The position numbers and the translations under genes were made by a program. The notes beneath the pieces are model-generated. The model did no database searches. It was not told the origin of the DNA and saw nothing but the letters and a program-made list of their open reading frames with translations. A DNA stretch of 64,000 nucleotides, taken from Phoronis australis (lineage: Eukaryota > Phoronida > Phoronidae). Shown here in pieces: positions 50,671 through 63,800 of the stretch. Positions within the stretch are counted from its first letter, which is position 1. The number at the start of each line of letters is the position of its first letter. Location of the stretch: contig NMRA01000685.1 of NCBI GenBank assembly GCA_002633005.1, positions 62,001-126,000 of the forward strand, given 5' to 3'.

Positions 50671-52907
50671 TTACAACTTACTATTTTCTTTCTCTCTCTG
50701 TAGTGCATAATCAACTTGCACTCGATTTCCAGTAAACACATTGTCTGGGTTTAATGGCCCAACAACAGGGTTGCACAGTTCAAACTCTGTCTCTCTGTCA
50801 AATACAACTACTGCCAAGCTACAACACATAATAGCAGTGAGACCCCATGTTGTATATGTCTTGCCTGCATACTTGTCCATGAAGTAAAGCGTATTAAAAT
50901 CACGTGGTCCATGTCTATAATTTTTAATCGTCATTTCCTTTGATGAAAGAAATCTTTCAAGGGGCACATAAAACACATCAGAAACCTCACTGGTGTTTGG
51001 AACTGGAATGTGATGGGGTGACAAAACTGCCACTACGGGGTGTATCAAAAAGTTTGTCATCGATACCAGAGGGTGAAGGATTCCTAAGACTTCTTGTACG
51101 TGATGTCTCGTTATGCCCACTTCTTCCTCAGCTTCACGGAGTGCCGTGTCTATTTCATCCAAGTCTTCTTGATCTTGCTTTCCACCCGGCAAGGCCACCT
51201 GTGTTTAAAACATTAAAGAAAATTTATCGCAAAGCTACATAAAAATAGGTGACTAAAAGTCTGTTATGTTTGCAGAAAATAATAGCTAGGTTAAAAATTT
51301 TGAACCAGAGTTTAAAATGGCAGATAAAAAACGTGGTCATTTATTTCCTTACAAATGTTTGCCTTCAGAGCCTCTCCTTGTTGCATATTGTTTCTTTTGA
51401 CTTTTTTCTTTAAGAAAGTACCAAAACCAATAACCAGTAGAGGATAGATTAGAGAAGTCTGCTGGCCATGTATTGTCATTAGTTAGTATGGTGCAAGATA
51501 AGTCTATTTCCAAAGAAACACCGAAGGCATTCTGGTGGAACATCCCGTCTTTCCTTACTTCAGTGGGATAGGAAAACTCTGTTGCATGAAAAAAAAAAAT
51601 TAGCTAGATTAAGTCACTCCTGTATGCCTGTTGGTCAAGCTCCTGGAACAATTTACTGCGAGATGGTCACAGTACTATAAACTTGAGGAGAGAGTTCTTT
51701 CATTCTCAGTTCATAAGTAGTTTCATTAGATAAGAAGACTGGTGCTTCCTTACAGGTGTATGTGTACGCATGCTCCCAAATATGCTAATGTATAGCAGGA
51801 ACTAAACGGCAATGCTATTTGAACATAATCTACGCTAATCAAAGTGCAGTTGTATTCACTGACAACTTGTATGTGAAGACATAAAATTCTGCAATAGGTG
51901 ACCTTTGCATTAATGTCGAACCTTGGAGGCTCACATAGCCCACATCATACAGCATTATTCACCAACACCACGTCAGGGTACTTACTGGACATGGTTGAGT
52001 GATTTATGGTGGGTCATTTTCTACACAAAACTTGTTCTTAAAAACATTTGGCATTTTTCAACGTACTTAATCATATTCACATTGTCACTTTATGTTGTTT
52101 CTTACTAATTTGAGCAAACAATCACAGGGATAAGGAATTAGCGTGCAAGTTCCATTTTAAAGTCAACTAAAGGGATACCAAGTAGTGTAGACAGGTGGTC
52201 ACCACAGTTGTCAGGCATTGTACGTTTATTAAGTGAGTTTATCAACTATTGAATTAGCAACAAACTGACCCACCTTCCATCCAAGAAGCTAACTTTTGGT
52301 GTTGACCACTTGCTGCACTATGAAATTGGTCTCAACTTGTTCCTTACTCAGATGAGAAGCAATCTCTGGTCTTGTAAAGTATTGGCAGTTTGTTATTGCT
52401 CGAGATCGTTCTCAACAAATAAAATGACACACCATGACAAGTCAACATGTAGCGTCTAATCTCGAGCAATAGCAAATTGCCAGTTCTTTCCAAGTCCTGA
52501 AATCAACCTTCAATTTGACTAAGGAAAACTTTGAGACCAATTTTATAATGGTATAAATCAAAAGTTGGATTTGTCAAGGAAGGCAGGTTTACAGCCGATA
52601 TAAAGCAGACAATTTCGTACATCATCTGCACCTGGTAAATATCTTTGAGGGCAAATTTGGCTATCGGGCATTTTAGATACAAGGTTAACTAAATTCAAAA
52701 CATACAAACCTGTCCTTTATTGATGCTCACATTGTGTGATCTTAGGGTTAGTAAAATCTGCCAACAGCTGTCTCTCCAGACTAAAGGCATCAACACGGAT
52801 GCTCTCTTGAGGTGTGACGGTAAGTTCGGATAGTTCTTGGCAGTGAATTTGTCACAGTGACGATTTGATATACGATCTCTCAGATGCTGAAGAGTGGCAC
52901 CTGTCAT
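50671..52907 (-). CDS. NUDT7: Peroxisomal coenzyme A diphosphatase NUDT7
   Basis: Two exons, 52907-52710 and 51198-50671 (TAA 50673-50671), GT..AG and in phase; 241 residues (human 238). The Nudix hydrolase cleaves CoA and acyl-CoA to 3',5'-ADP and phosphopantetheine inside peroxisomes. Exon 1 holds the start of the fold (ASVLMPLVWRDSCWQILLTL). The join gives INKGQVALPGGK, the CoA-pyrophosphatase lead-in. The Nudix core follows, with PGGKQD, TALREAEEEVG and its catalytic Glu residues. The protein ends in Ser-Lys-Leu, a perfect peroxisomal targeting signal type 1. The intron (51199-52709) carries repeat X and FB copy 4. An acceptor-like AACAG just upstream of the ATG leaves room for a 5' non-coding exon. 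The stop overlaps a strong donor-like GTAAGTATT. Confidence 0.92.
51781..52161 (+). repeat. Dispersed repeat X, copy 2
   Basis: Matches 2373-2760 in the same orientation through most of its length. It lies in the NUDT7 intron, upstream of FB copy 4. Confidence 0.7.
52270..52600 (+). mobile_element. Foldback element family FB, copy 4, with a single core unit
   Basis: The most complete hairpin of the family: left TGTTATTGCTCGAGAT and right ATCTCGAGCAATAGCA pair, as do TTGGTCTCAACTTGTTCCTTA and its inverse near 52510-52540. The loop keeps one GACAAGTCAACATGTAGCGTC unit. It lies in the NUDT7 intron. Confidence 0.75.
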
Positions 52908-53084
52908 CTTCTGTTGAGCAAAAATTCCTAGCAGAAAACAGTTAATTGAAAAGAAATTGTAATTAGAGAACCATCCTTGCTTATAGTGCTAAGGTTTGGG
53001 TGGTTATGACTGATAAATAAAGGAGCAGTCACGCCCAAAGATTCATCTTCCAGCTACTAGTAGCCAAGTAGACAACACAGATGA

Positions 53085-53250
53085 AGACCTGTCTAATGAA
53101 GCATTACAGTGAACTGGCATAGATGAAGACCTGTCTATGAAGCATAGTCACCATAGTGAACTGCCACAGATGAAGACCTGTTTAATGAAGCATTACAGTT
53201 AACTGCCACAGATGAAGACCTGTCTATGAAGTACAGTCACTATAGTGAAC
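53085..53250 (+). repeat. Minisatellite with GATGAAGACCTGTCTA units
   Basis: Four units of about 42-49 bp alternate between two lengths; each has GATGAAGACCTGT(C/T)TA and an AGTGAACTG-like end. It lies between NUDT7 and IPO4. Confidence 0.75.
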
Positions 53251-54813
53251 GACTGAAAATATATTTTCCTTGAGTAAATCAAATTAGTTACCAGTGCTAA
53301 AACAATTGCCGTTCTACTTTTATTCTGCTGATTAAGTTTTGGGGTGATCTTATATGTTGGCTTTCATTCCCATGAAATAGCATGTCCCTTATAGAATTTC
53401 ATTTTCTGTTGATTCTCAACTGTTCTTCTTCCACAAGTTAGCGTACATTTCACATTAAATTATCGAAATTGGTTTCACTTCCTTACAAAATTTTATATTA
53501 TTTTAACACCAATATACTGATTTTATGAACAAATTTTCTTTTGCAAAGCTCATGTCACGAGCACCTGCATGTTCTCAAGTTGACAACAAAGTTGTCACAG
53601 GTAGACGGCAGGGAGTAGTAGCTGACTAGACTAGTCTAGAGATAGCTTTGCACCAAGGATGCTGTTGTGTTGACCAGGGGTGGGGGGTCACTCATATTGA
53701 CAAGGTGCCCGCAGGAGTGTACCAAAAATTGCCAAGAAACGCCCTATTGCGTGTGTCAGCTGTCTGTTAACATTTCCACCCCCTTTTGGGGAATAGCGAG
53801 AGTAGTTACTGCCTCACCCCCTTTGCGAGGTAGTTTTTGTTCCACTCCACCCCAAGATCTGCCGTGACCGACATTTTCAAAAGCAGACAGCATATATTGG
53901 AGATGCTCACATTTCGACCTCCAAAGCCAAAAGAATGCACCGGAAATCCAGAACTTGATTCAATTCGACCACTTCTGAGTAATGTTCCGGCAGTTGTTCG
54001 ATTCTTGCTTGTTCGATTCTTGCTTATTTCTGGAATTCTTATGGTTGTTCTCGTACTTATTTGTCTGAATATTATACTACGAGAATCAATGAGTGTATTT
54101 CGGGTAGGAAGATCAGTGCGCCTTTTGCGGGGCTGAGGCCAATTAGGGCCAATGGCACTGCACTGGACCCTTTGCCCACTGCATGGAAATGGAAATTTAC
54201 GGGGCCTATTGGACCCCGCGCGGGTCCCGCAAATCTTGGTGAAAAAAAACCACCTAGCCGCAACTTTGGTACACACCTGCGGGCACACTGACTCGTCAAT
54301 ATGAGTGTTGTAATCCTCAACATCATTTGTCCTTTATCTTTCTGTGGTGTCTTGTGATTTGTCAGTTTTATGGATGTTTCTTTTATTTATACTGCTGGCC
54401 GAAGGCTGCAGGCAGTCTTTCAGTAGGCAATAAGGCTGTCAGGGACGGGCACCTGGATTGGGTTTTACTGAACCTTGAGTAGCTGTGTTTTAACTGGTGA
54501 GTACTTCTAGAGGCCTAGCTAGTGAACCTGGCTGCAGTATTAGTGTAGTTGGTATACAACATGAGTGACCCCCTGAGCTGTTGGCATCCTTCAGAATACC
54601 AGAATTCGGAACTAAGCGAATACGATGGACAACGCAATCGCTATTCACTATCGCTCAACTGTAGTTAGATTACCTCACGACCAACCGATTATCAAATCTC
54701 TCCGTGAGCTAACGTGCGTGTTGAAAATCTTCCTGGCCAGGTTCCAAGATCAGCTGATAACCGGAAACGCTGGACGACACCTAGGGGATACGAAAAACAC
54801 CACATTGGACAAC
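53251..54813. other. Spacer between divergent NUDT7 and IPO4
   Basis: No supported gene. Frames at 53806-54326 on both strands overlap GC-richer sequence near 54130-54290 but show no domain. IPO4 promoter elements should be near 54500-54800; none was identified. Confidence 0.35.
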
Positions 54814-57800
54814 ATGATGTGTTCGTCAAGTGAAATAGAACAACTTCTTGGGAAACTTCTCCTTCCAGATAACAACGAAATCAGACTGGTGAAGTGTACT
54901 TTCATTTCAGTGTTCTCTGGTGACTGATTTGTCTGATCAATCAAATGTAACTGCTCAACCAGAATATATTCAATATGCAGTCCGCCTGTACGCTGATGGT
55001 CGTTGAGTATTGCTATAGCAGCTATAGCATTGGCTAAGCAAGTACTGGGCCAAGTAGGCTGATGGAGAGTACCACTGTCTGAACTAGCCCCAGTAGAGAT
55101 AGTGTCTATCCTATAGGGCCACCATACGCTGGAGGCTTTTTGGCGAGTTATGCCTCGCACTGATTAAACCATCAAACTTCAAAGTCATGTCTCAATTTAA
55201 GTACCTTTTGCCCATACTATCATAGAGTAGAGCCGTTGATCGCTGATGTCTTGAACTCGTCCCAGCTTGAACAAATACTCCCACAATAAACTGTTTCTTT
55301 GAGCAGTCCTTTCAGTTGTCCAAATCTACAACTGGCCTTTTATACACTGCTTGTGCTAGGAGGCATGCCACCATCCGCTATGTTGCAACTGTGATATCTT
55401 ATTTTCTAAAATCATTGCCAGGGTCTGTTGATTTTTTCAATAAAAGTCACACTAAAAACATAAATTTGTGTGTTAGAAAGAAAAAAAGGATATGCAAAGA
55501 AAGTAATGAGCTTACGTCATGATCTGCAACAGATGGAGGAACAAAATTTTAATTTTAGCGAAACTATAGTATATTTATTGATTTTGCATTTTGTTTTATC
55601 TTTGGTGGAGGTTTTTAAAATTACTTCTTGTTCTTAAAACATCTGCAAATATGAATTAAGTAAATCAAAATAAAATGTGTTGCATCCACAATGTGTTATT
55701 GCAGGTATAACAGAATGGCTGCCATTTGGCAAGGTTGAAAGCATTGCAATACATTTTTTTCACAACAAATAGTTCAAGTTAATACTTCAAATATACTTTA
55801 CTTTTGAACTTTGATATTCACTTTTTATGTCTTTTCATGTTTAAACTTTTTCAGTTATTTAATAGCGGGCATAATAACCAGTTTTGAATTTCTCTGAATG
55901 GGAAGTACTAACAGTTATTGTGCATGAATGATGCGCAACTTCAGTGGAGTACTATTAATACAATTTCTGTAGTTTGAGTTAACACGAAAACAATTTGAAG
56001 GCTTGTAATATGGGAAGTTTTATCCTGCTCGGCAGCAAAATGAACATAAATCTGCTGTCACTTACAGAATCTATAGTACACGCCAAAAGAATTAGCAGAG
56101 AAAATAGTGTTTCTGCGTTATGACTTGTAATTCCACTTGCAGATTTTTCCCGCTTAATTCCGGCTGAAAATGCCGCCTCATAATGCATCATAACGGCTGT
56201 AATTTCTTAACGCAATCTCCTGATGCTACCACTATGATCTCTACTGGTGTAGTAGATACAATGTTTGGGTATTTAAATGACCAACTGCATGGAGTTGCAT
56301 ATCACCACCAGGTGGGGTGTTGACTACAAGTGGATTTAATGTACTAGAATTTTGAAAGCTGCAGAAAAATCCAATTTTTGTTAGATTTTTAAGTACAGAT
56401 TACAAAAAGACATAACTGTTAGATATGCTTTAATTGACACACTTTATTCTTTTTAATTGATAAACTGTATTCTTTAACATTTACTTTTTATTTCCAGGCC
56501 ACAGAGCAGCTGTGTAAAGTGTTTAAGCATCCACAGTTTCTTCCGGAGCTCGGCAACGTACTCGTCACCTCTCAACATACCACGGTGAAAGTTAAATCAT
56601 TATAACTGCCACTACTGCACTTTGCTTTTATTTATTCGCGTGTTTTGCCAAGTCTGATATTCAGTGGAAACAATTAAGTTAAATTAGTCCATTGGTGGAG
56701 TCACCAGCATATTTTCGTGGTGAGAGCTGTAAAATCTGGATATGGTTATCAGAAGTTTATTCTGTACAAATCTGTTGTCAGAAAAAAAAGAATAATATAA
56801 GTAAATTAGAGTTCAGAATCCATAAGTAGCTTTTATTTGGTTGTATTTTATTTTCGTTGAAAGCTTTTTCCTATTTTGTTTTGCCAGATGGTTGTTGGTA
56901 GAATACTAAGATATAACATGTATTTTATTTTCAGATACGGCAATATGCAGCGTTGCTATTAAGACGAAAATTGTCAAAATCCAAATCATGGAAAAGTCTT
57001 CCCCAAGATGTAGGCATCAGGTAAGGTTTTCTGCAAGATGCCTCAGGTGAATATGGTTTTAGTTTAGCACTGTATGAACTGAGACATTTTGATAGGTAAG
57101 CCTGTTATATGACTGATTTTTGATGCACTGGCTTTCGATATTATCTAATTAATTGACATTTTAACTTTCAAATATGACACGATCTTGATTTTAGCCTTTT
57201 GTAAAAGATGGTTTCACTTTTTCAAAGTGACCTTTTTGTGAATAGGAGTTCACCTCGTATTCACTATGGATTGTGGGAAATTCTTCTCTGGCAGCAGGTC
57301 AGCAGGTACGCTACATTTGCAACTGATAGGTGATCAGAGGAAGTGATAATCCTGAAGAAGTGATATCGCTTAAATGTCTACTCTGGGATGTGCATGGATC
57401 GAGTATTCATCTGTTCATAAAAGGTCTGTGATTTCCTGTGGTGAAATCATCACCGTTCCGTAAAATATAAATGTTTGTTTTTGGAATAACTTCAACATCT
57501 TGTAAAAATTGCATTTAATATGTTTTGTGATCTCTTTTCAGCATCAAAGCCACTCTCTTGCAAGTCATTATACAAGAGCAAGAGTAAGTCACCTGCATAA
57601 GTTGGGCTGTTTATGCTAAACATCTCATTTCATTGTGTGTCTAACGTCAATTTGCCTTTATGTTTTGGTTATCCAAACAAATTCACAAGGAATATTAGCT
57701 TTCCAAAGAAACGTTGCTGTCCATTTTTCAAACAAATAAGGTAAGGTACAGTACATGACCTCAGAGCAGATATGGAATTCCCCATCATAATGGCCGAGTG

Positions 57801-60800
57801 GAAACAAAATTCCCTGTTATAGCATCTAGCAGTAGCGGAATCAGCATTATTGCAGTTGAATGGAAACAGAATTCACTGTCGGAAGTAGCTGGAAAGACGA
57901 GGGGTGGTCTTTCGTACACTTTTATGATGTACACTGTAATTTTGTTCCCCGAACTGACTTTTAGCATGGCACAGTAATGCAATGCAGTAAGCTGACTGTT
58001 CTCAGACAAGACGCACTTTTTTAATCGAAGTGAAAATTCTGGACATTTGATGTCCAATCTTGGCATCTAATATCAAACTTAAAAGAATAGACTAAGGCAA
58101 TTTTTGTACAGATCTTATCACCAGAGACATTAAGAATGTCTGTGGGCACCAGCATCACTGCGTCATTTGGTTTCTGATTTTGTCTTCTCGTTAACAGGGT
58201 CATAGTAAAACGTGCCATCGCTCAGGTGATAGGTGTGTTGGCCAAACACGATCTTGCTGACAACAAATGGCCAGAGCTGTTTGAGTTCATCACCAAGGCG
58301 ACAAGGAGCGCATCTGTCAGTGACAGAGAGGTATGTGCGATTGATTGTGAACAAGACAAATCTTGCTGTGTTATTGTCTTGTTGATCATCAGATCTCATA
58401 TTCTAGTTACTGCTTTATGAAAATCTTTGATCAGTCTATGTAGCTCATGCTTTTCTCATTTTGCCTGAGACTGCCACCATTTGGTCCAGGCTTCATCTCT
58501 TTTCTTGTTCCCATAGTCGACTGTTGTTCTGCAAAAAAACTTTGCCTAGTAGGAACGTGTCTTGTCAGTGCTCCGTGTGAAAACAAGAGCACTTCAGTAT
58601 ACTGTGCATAAAAAATTAAAGATTAGGATGACATAAAAATGTAAAAAACATCCAAAATTAATATTTTTGTGTATCCACCTACCTTAATAAACCATAAACA
58701 TAGATCCAGATGATCAGTGCAATGGGCCCTCGTGAGCGGCCCATTTTTTCTAGATTGTGAGACGGACTCTGACATTTCAAGAGCTAGTTTGGTATTTTGA
58801 GGCTTTATACAAGAAGCCGTAAACTGTAGTGCCATGTGAAATCGTGCTCGACTGAAAATCTAATTGTTTGCTCTTCACAGTTTGAGGGTGTTGGTGATGT
58901 CACTCCTGTTGACATTGTTCATTCTGATTCTGATCATTCAGTCTCTCTGCTGTTTCAGTTGGGTATGATGGTGCTCAGCACCGTCTCCGCGACAGCGCCA
59001 GCCCAGATGAAGCCCCATGGTGCCTCCTTACTGCAGTTATTCTCTGCTACACTGGAAGATACACAGAGCAGACTAGTACCCTTCTATACAATACAGTAAG
59101 ATGGCCATGTCTGGTCTCTGCAAGCACAGGATTTTCTCATTTCATTCAACCATTGACTTGGAATACTGGTGAATTTTGAATATCTCTGTTCTCATTCGAA
59201 ACCATTGCTCAGGTTTTCTACTGGGCTTGGTGTAGTTAAAGTGGCATTAAACCCATGCTTTCTGTCAAGTAACCAAATATCCATTTAAGCCATTGTAAAA
59301 TTGGTCTTTACTTGCTCCTGTCTTAGTTTAGAAGTGATAGCTGGACTTAGGATCAATTTGAGACTAAGTTCACGGCCTGAATCAAGACTTGGTTATTTGA
59401 CAGAAAACAGGGGCTTAATGGCCCTTTAATTCTTATTTCAATGCTGTTTCAGGTCCATGACCCATTTGGTCTTTGAGGTTGGATGTGAAGAAATGGTATG
59501 TCCTCAATACTCAAATCAGCTGTTGATAGTTAACTTTGTTCCTTTCTTACGTACTGGGTGTTAAAGCTAATCCAGGGGAATGTTTCATGAAAAGTAACTT
59601 AAAGCCTAACTTCAACGGAATTTTGTTATTTTAGATGCATTGGGCTAACCAGATAGTCCTAGCAAAGCCTCAGCAAAGTATGAAAATGTGAGTTAAATCA
59701 CTCAAATGTTGGCCCGTCACTTGATATGTGAAGTTGCCTTTTCGTGCCATATTGCATCACCGCGAGATCCCAGCACAGACAACAGAAAAACGATAACAGT
59801 TGTATTGAATATGGGTCTGAATAGAACAACATTGCGTGCGGTTGTTATTTGCAGCTGTTTGACTTAAAATGTGATTCTTGTGGTGACATAAACAAAAGCT
59901 AGACAACAAGCCTAACAGTTCCTTACATTTGGCAATTTATGGCACTGGTAGGCTTGGAGCAATGCTCTTAACATTTGGTAGGAACCAAATTTACTGGTGT
60001 TACCATTCAAGATAGGTTTTAAGACTTAGGTCAGAAACTTGCTTTTATACTCCACACAGCTATTTCTGAAAAATAAAGTAATTTTACTTGAACAAAAGTG
60101 CACACTGCTAGTCACTGAGATAGTTTTTATCAAGTATTTCTAGACTGATGTGCTCATAACTACTGAACAAAAACTTAATGTAGAAATTGTGAAGTGGAAG
60201 CATAAGATCAAATTTCTGTCTTAAATCTTAATTCGCTTTTCATGAAACAAACCCCAGTGTGCCATTGTTGTGTCAGTGAAAATGGAAGATTTGATTTTCA
60301 TGATCTGCTGTGTGAGTGTTTGGGTGTTTGTTGAGTTTCTTGTTCCCAAAACTATTGATTCAATTATCCTTGACCTTTGTGCTGTAGTAAAGGCTCTAGG
60401 ATTTAACCAAAACGTCCGTTTCAACTTTTGTAATGTTGATGTTAGTTGGGCCTGTCCTTGTGGTATGCGTCACACGACCAGATATTGGTCTGTCTACACT
60501 CTTTTGTAACAGTTATTTGCATCAATTTAGTACCAGAGTACACTTTGTGGAACTGAACTGTGATACTTTTGAACTGAGACTTGATAAGCTGTTGTAAATT
60601 TTCTTTCGTACATTAACTTTGAAACGAACTTAAATCAAACAGTGCCAGGGCACACTGATGTAGTTCCACTAAGATTAGTTTGTTAATTAAGATGTTGCAC
60701 TTGGATTATCTAGTTATGTCATACGTTTTTCAGAAAGCTTTTCAAGTTCTCGTCCCCAAAGCATTGAATGTGATTAGGCAGCTGGTTCTTGTTGATGAGG

Positions 60801-63800
60801 TAATTAGTTTGCTGAATCAAGCAAACCTTGAAAGTGTGTTTTGACTTTTTTATTGAATTGTGCGCCTCTGTTTCACTTGTTACATTGTGTGAGAAGGAAG
60901 TTCAGTGTTTTAGCTGTTCGTATCGATAAAAGATCTCTAGTTTGGGGCATTGTCTAGAATTTGGGACACACAAAATCCCACGAAATTGAATTTTCTTGAT
61001 TCTGAAATTTGCGACAAGGGTGATTTTGGTGCTTATTTCTCAAATTTTGACAACGTGTTTTCAATCTTCGGAGTGGGTAATTTTTTCGTCTTTTCAGTGG
61101 AACGGGTAATATTGCCTATTTTGAGGTTTTGGGACAAGCTTCGACTTTGAGCAAAATAATTTAATTTTCACTATCCTAAATTAGAGAATTTTTGCCGTAA
61201 TACATTCTTATGTAATCCCATGATTATGCGGAGTTGCAATACGCTGGCTGAAATCATCTTCAGCTTATTTTCTAGTTCACTGTTGGGTGTGTAGCTTTAC
61301 ATGCGTTGAAGGTTGGTGTCCTGCGACTTATCACTTAGGGTTTTCCAACTACTGCAATAAGATACAGCAAGGAAATTGGTCTATGAATTGGTTGCAATTC
61401 CCACATCTCCTCTGCTGCAGAAGAAGAAAGATGCATTGTGTGACTAAGTTTAGTTGTTTGAAAGATATTACCGTTAATACACTTTTGAGTTGAGTTGGAC
61501 AAACTAAGAGTGATTGATTGAGCCCCATTCACCTTTTCAACATTGTTTTGATGTTTGCATTGGAAATCACTTGGTAACAGTGTAGCTCATTGGCGTCAAA
61601 TTAATGATCATCGAACCTTATCTTGATGACAGCTTTGTACAACTGTAGGGGTAGTGTCCTTTATACCTGCGGCTTTGTGGGTGAATACTGTGGAGTCATA
61701 GAGGGCGCTGTGATATTCCTGGAAGTGACTATTAGGAAAGAGTTACAAATTATATCACGTTTGTGATGTTTGTGCAAATAATTTAAAGCACTGATGGAAA
61801 TGCCAATATTAACCACGAATATAAATGTTATGAACGTCATTTGCAATGAGATGAAAAGTTCAGTTACCAATAAGCAGTGTTTTCTTTGCCTTCTAAGAAA
61901 GGTCTAAAGGGAGAAAATTTACCGTTCTCAAAAATCACTTAAAGATGTATTGACTGAGGTTTTACGGGTTGTGTTGTAGGAGCAAGCATGCGAGGCACTT
62001 GAACTGTTTGACGAGTTAGTGGAGTGTGAGGTAGCTATTGTTGTGCCTCACATCAAACTGATCGTAGAGTTTTGTCTTGAGGTGAGTGATGCAGATCACC
62101 GATATGGAGACCACTGTATAGGACATTTATGTATGATGGAATTAAGAATATGTCCTTTTGTGTAGACATGTTTTCAGGTGAGAAACTCTCCATGATTCAG
62201 GGCTTTGAATTTTTCTCATTTATGAGGATTCCATCTTTTTTGGTTTTCTATTTTCTCTTATTCGAATTCCAGATTTTCGATTTTTTCATTTATTTTTATC
62301 GTTATTTTGACTTCATTCATGCGAAAACGTTTATTTCAGTTAAATTTTATAACACAAAATATTTCTATTACACAAGCCTAATAATTTGTGGGATGATAAT
62401 CATCGGGAAATTTTCGGCTTTTCTATCATTGGTCAGTCTAAGCCCTGATGATTAGTATTATGGAGAAATAGTGTGTACATAACAAGTGCAACAAAACATA
62501 CATTTCACAAGATCTTCATGTTTTGTTAGGCTTTTGTCACACCAGTTGCTCTAAAGTTTTGTCACAATTGTTTGCTTACGTTGTTTCCATTCAGCAGATA
62601 GTAAACAAACAACATCATGAATCATAGTTTTGATAAAAATCTTGTCTTGTTAAATTATATTCTTTTGCCGGTTGTGTATTGTTATGTTGCAGTAATTGTT
62701 GATGTTGTTTAGAGCACTTACCTCCCAATATGAAGTTAAATAACTATGACTGGTGCACTCAATTCATAAATAGTTCCCCATGGCAGTCTGTCAAGATGTC
62801 ACGTGTCAGTGATTGTGGCTGTGAAAGAATTCCATAATTTCAAAATTTTCGTTTTAGGTAAAGCTGTATGCTGTTCATCATCTGTTAGACCTGGGTGTTT
62901 GGTTTTATTTAAATTTTAATTGACATGGAGATGACCATTCACTAATACATTCTTCTTGTCAGGTTGCCAGTAATCAGAGCTTGAATGGTAACATCAGAGT
63001 GAAGGTCCTCTCTTTTATTTCCTGGCTGACAAGATTGAAGAAAAAGGTAAACATGTGTCAAAGTCAATAGTGTGTCATGTTCGCATGGAAAAGGGTTTGT
63101 GCTGTTATCGTCTTTCCAGTATATAATTTTGAGACAAACATTTCACCTGTCGGTTCTTTGTTGCTGTGATCAGTCATGTATTGCAGTACCTTAGCACTTT
63201 TAGTGATTAAATACCTAAGGTGCAGAAGTGCCCAATACTGTAAAGGTTGACAGTAGACCTGGTCTACATGTTGAGGTACATGGACTATTCATTTTCTGAT
63301 TTTACTACGACAGTTTGTTCCATGTGCACCTTATTAAATCACTCACACACTCGTGAGCTCTTGTAACAAAATAAAATAAACATGTAAAAGACCTGGTGGT
63401 TCTGAAGTTAGGATAACTTCTTTGCCGATTTTCAATGAGAAGAGGTTTTGTAAACCTTTTTTTACTTCTGTTGGCATACCACAGAATTTATATTTAGTTA
63501 GTAATTTCAAGTATCTGCTTTGAGGGGCCTTTTTATCAGTGTTTTGGGACGCTTTAGTTATAACTGCTAAATGTTAGGAATCTCATTGCAGTCAATTCTC
63601 AAGTACAAGCTTGTCAAGCCCATACTGAACGTGCTGTTCCCAATATTGTGCACACCCCCTGAAGATGAGTCTGATACTGAGCTGGACGAAGACATTAATG
63701 AGGGGCAGTCCCCTGGATCAGCCTCGAGTCAGGTAAGGAGTTGAATAAATTATCTGGAACAATATTCGATGTTTTTGAGTAGTCTGGTCATCTTAAATCG

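Noticed and set aside
54072-54326. 84-codon minus frame and overlapping 76-codon plus frame in GC-richer DNA
   Set aside because: No domain, no splice context, and both strands equally open.
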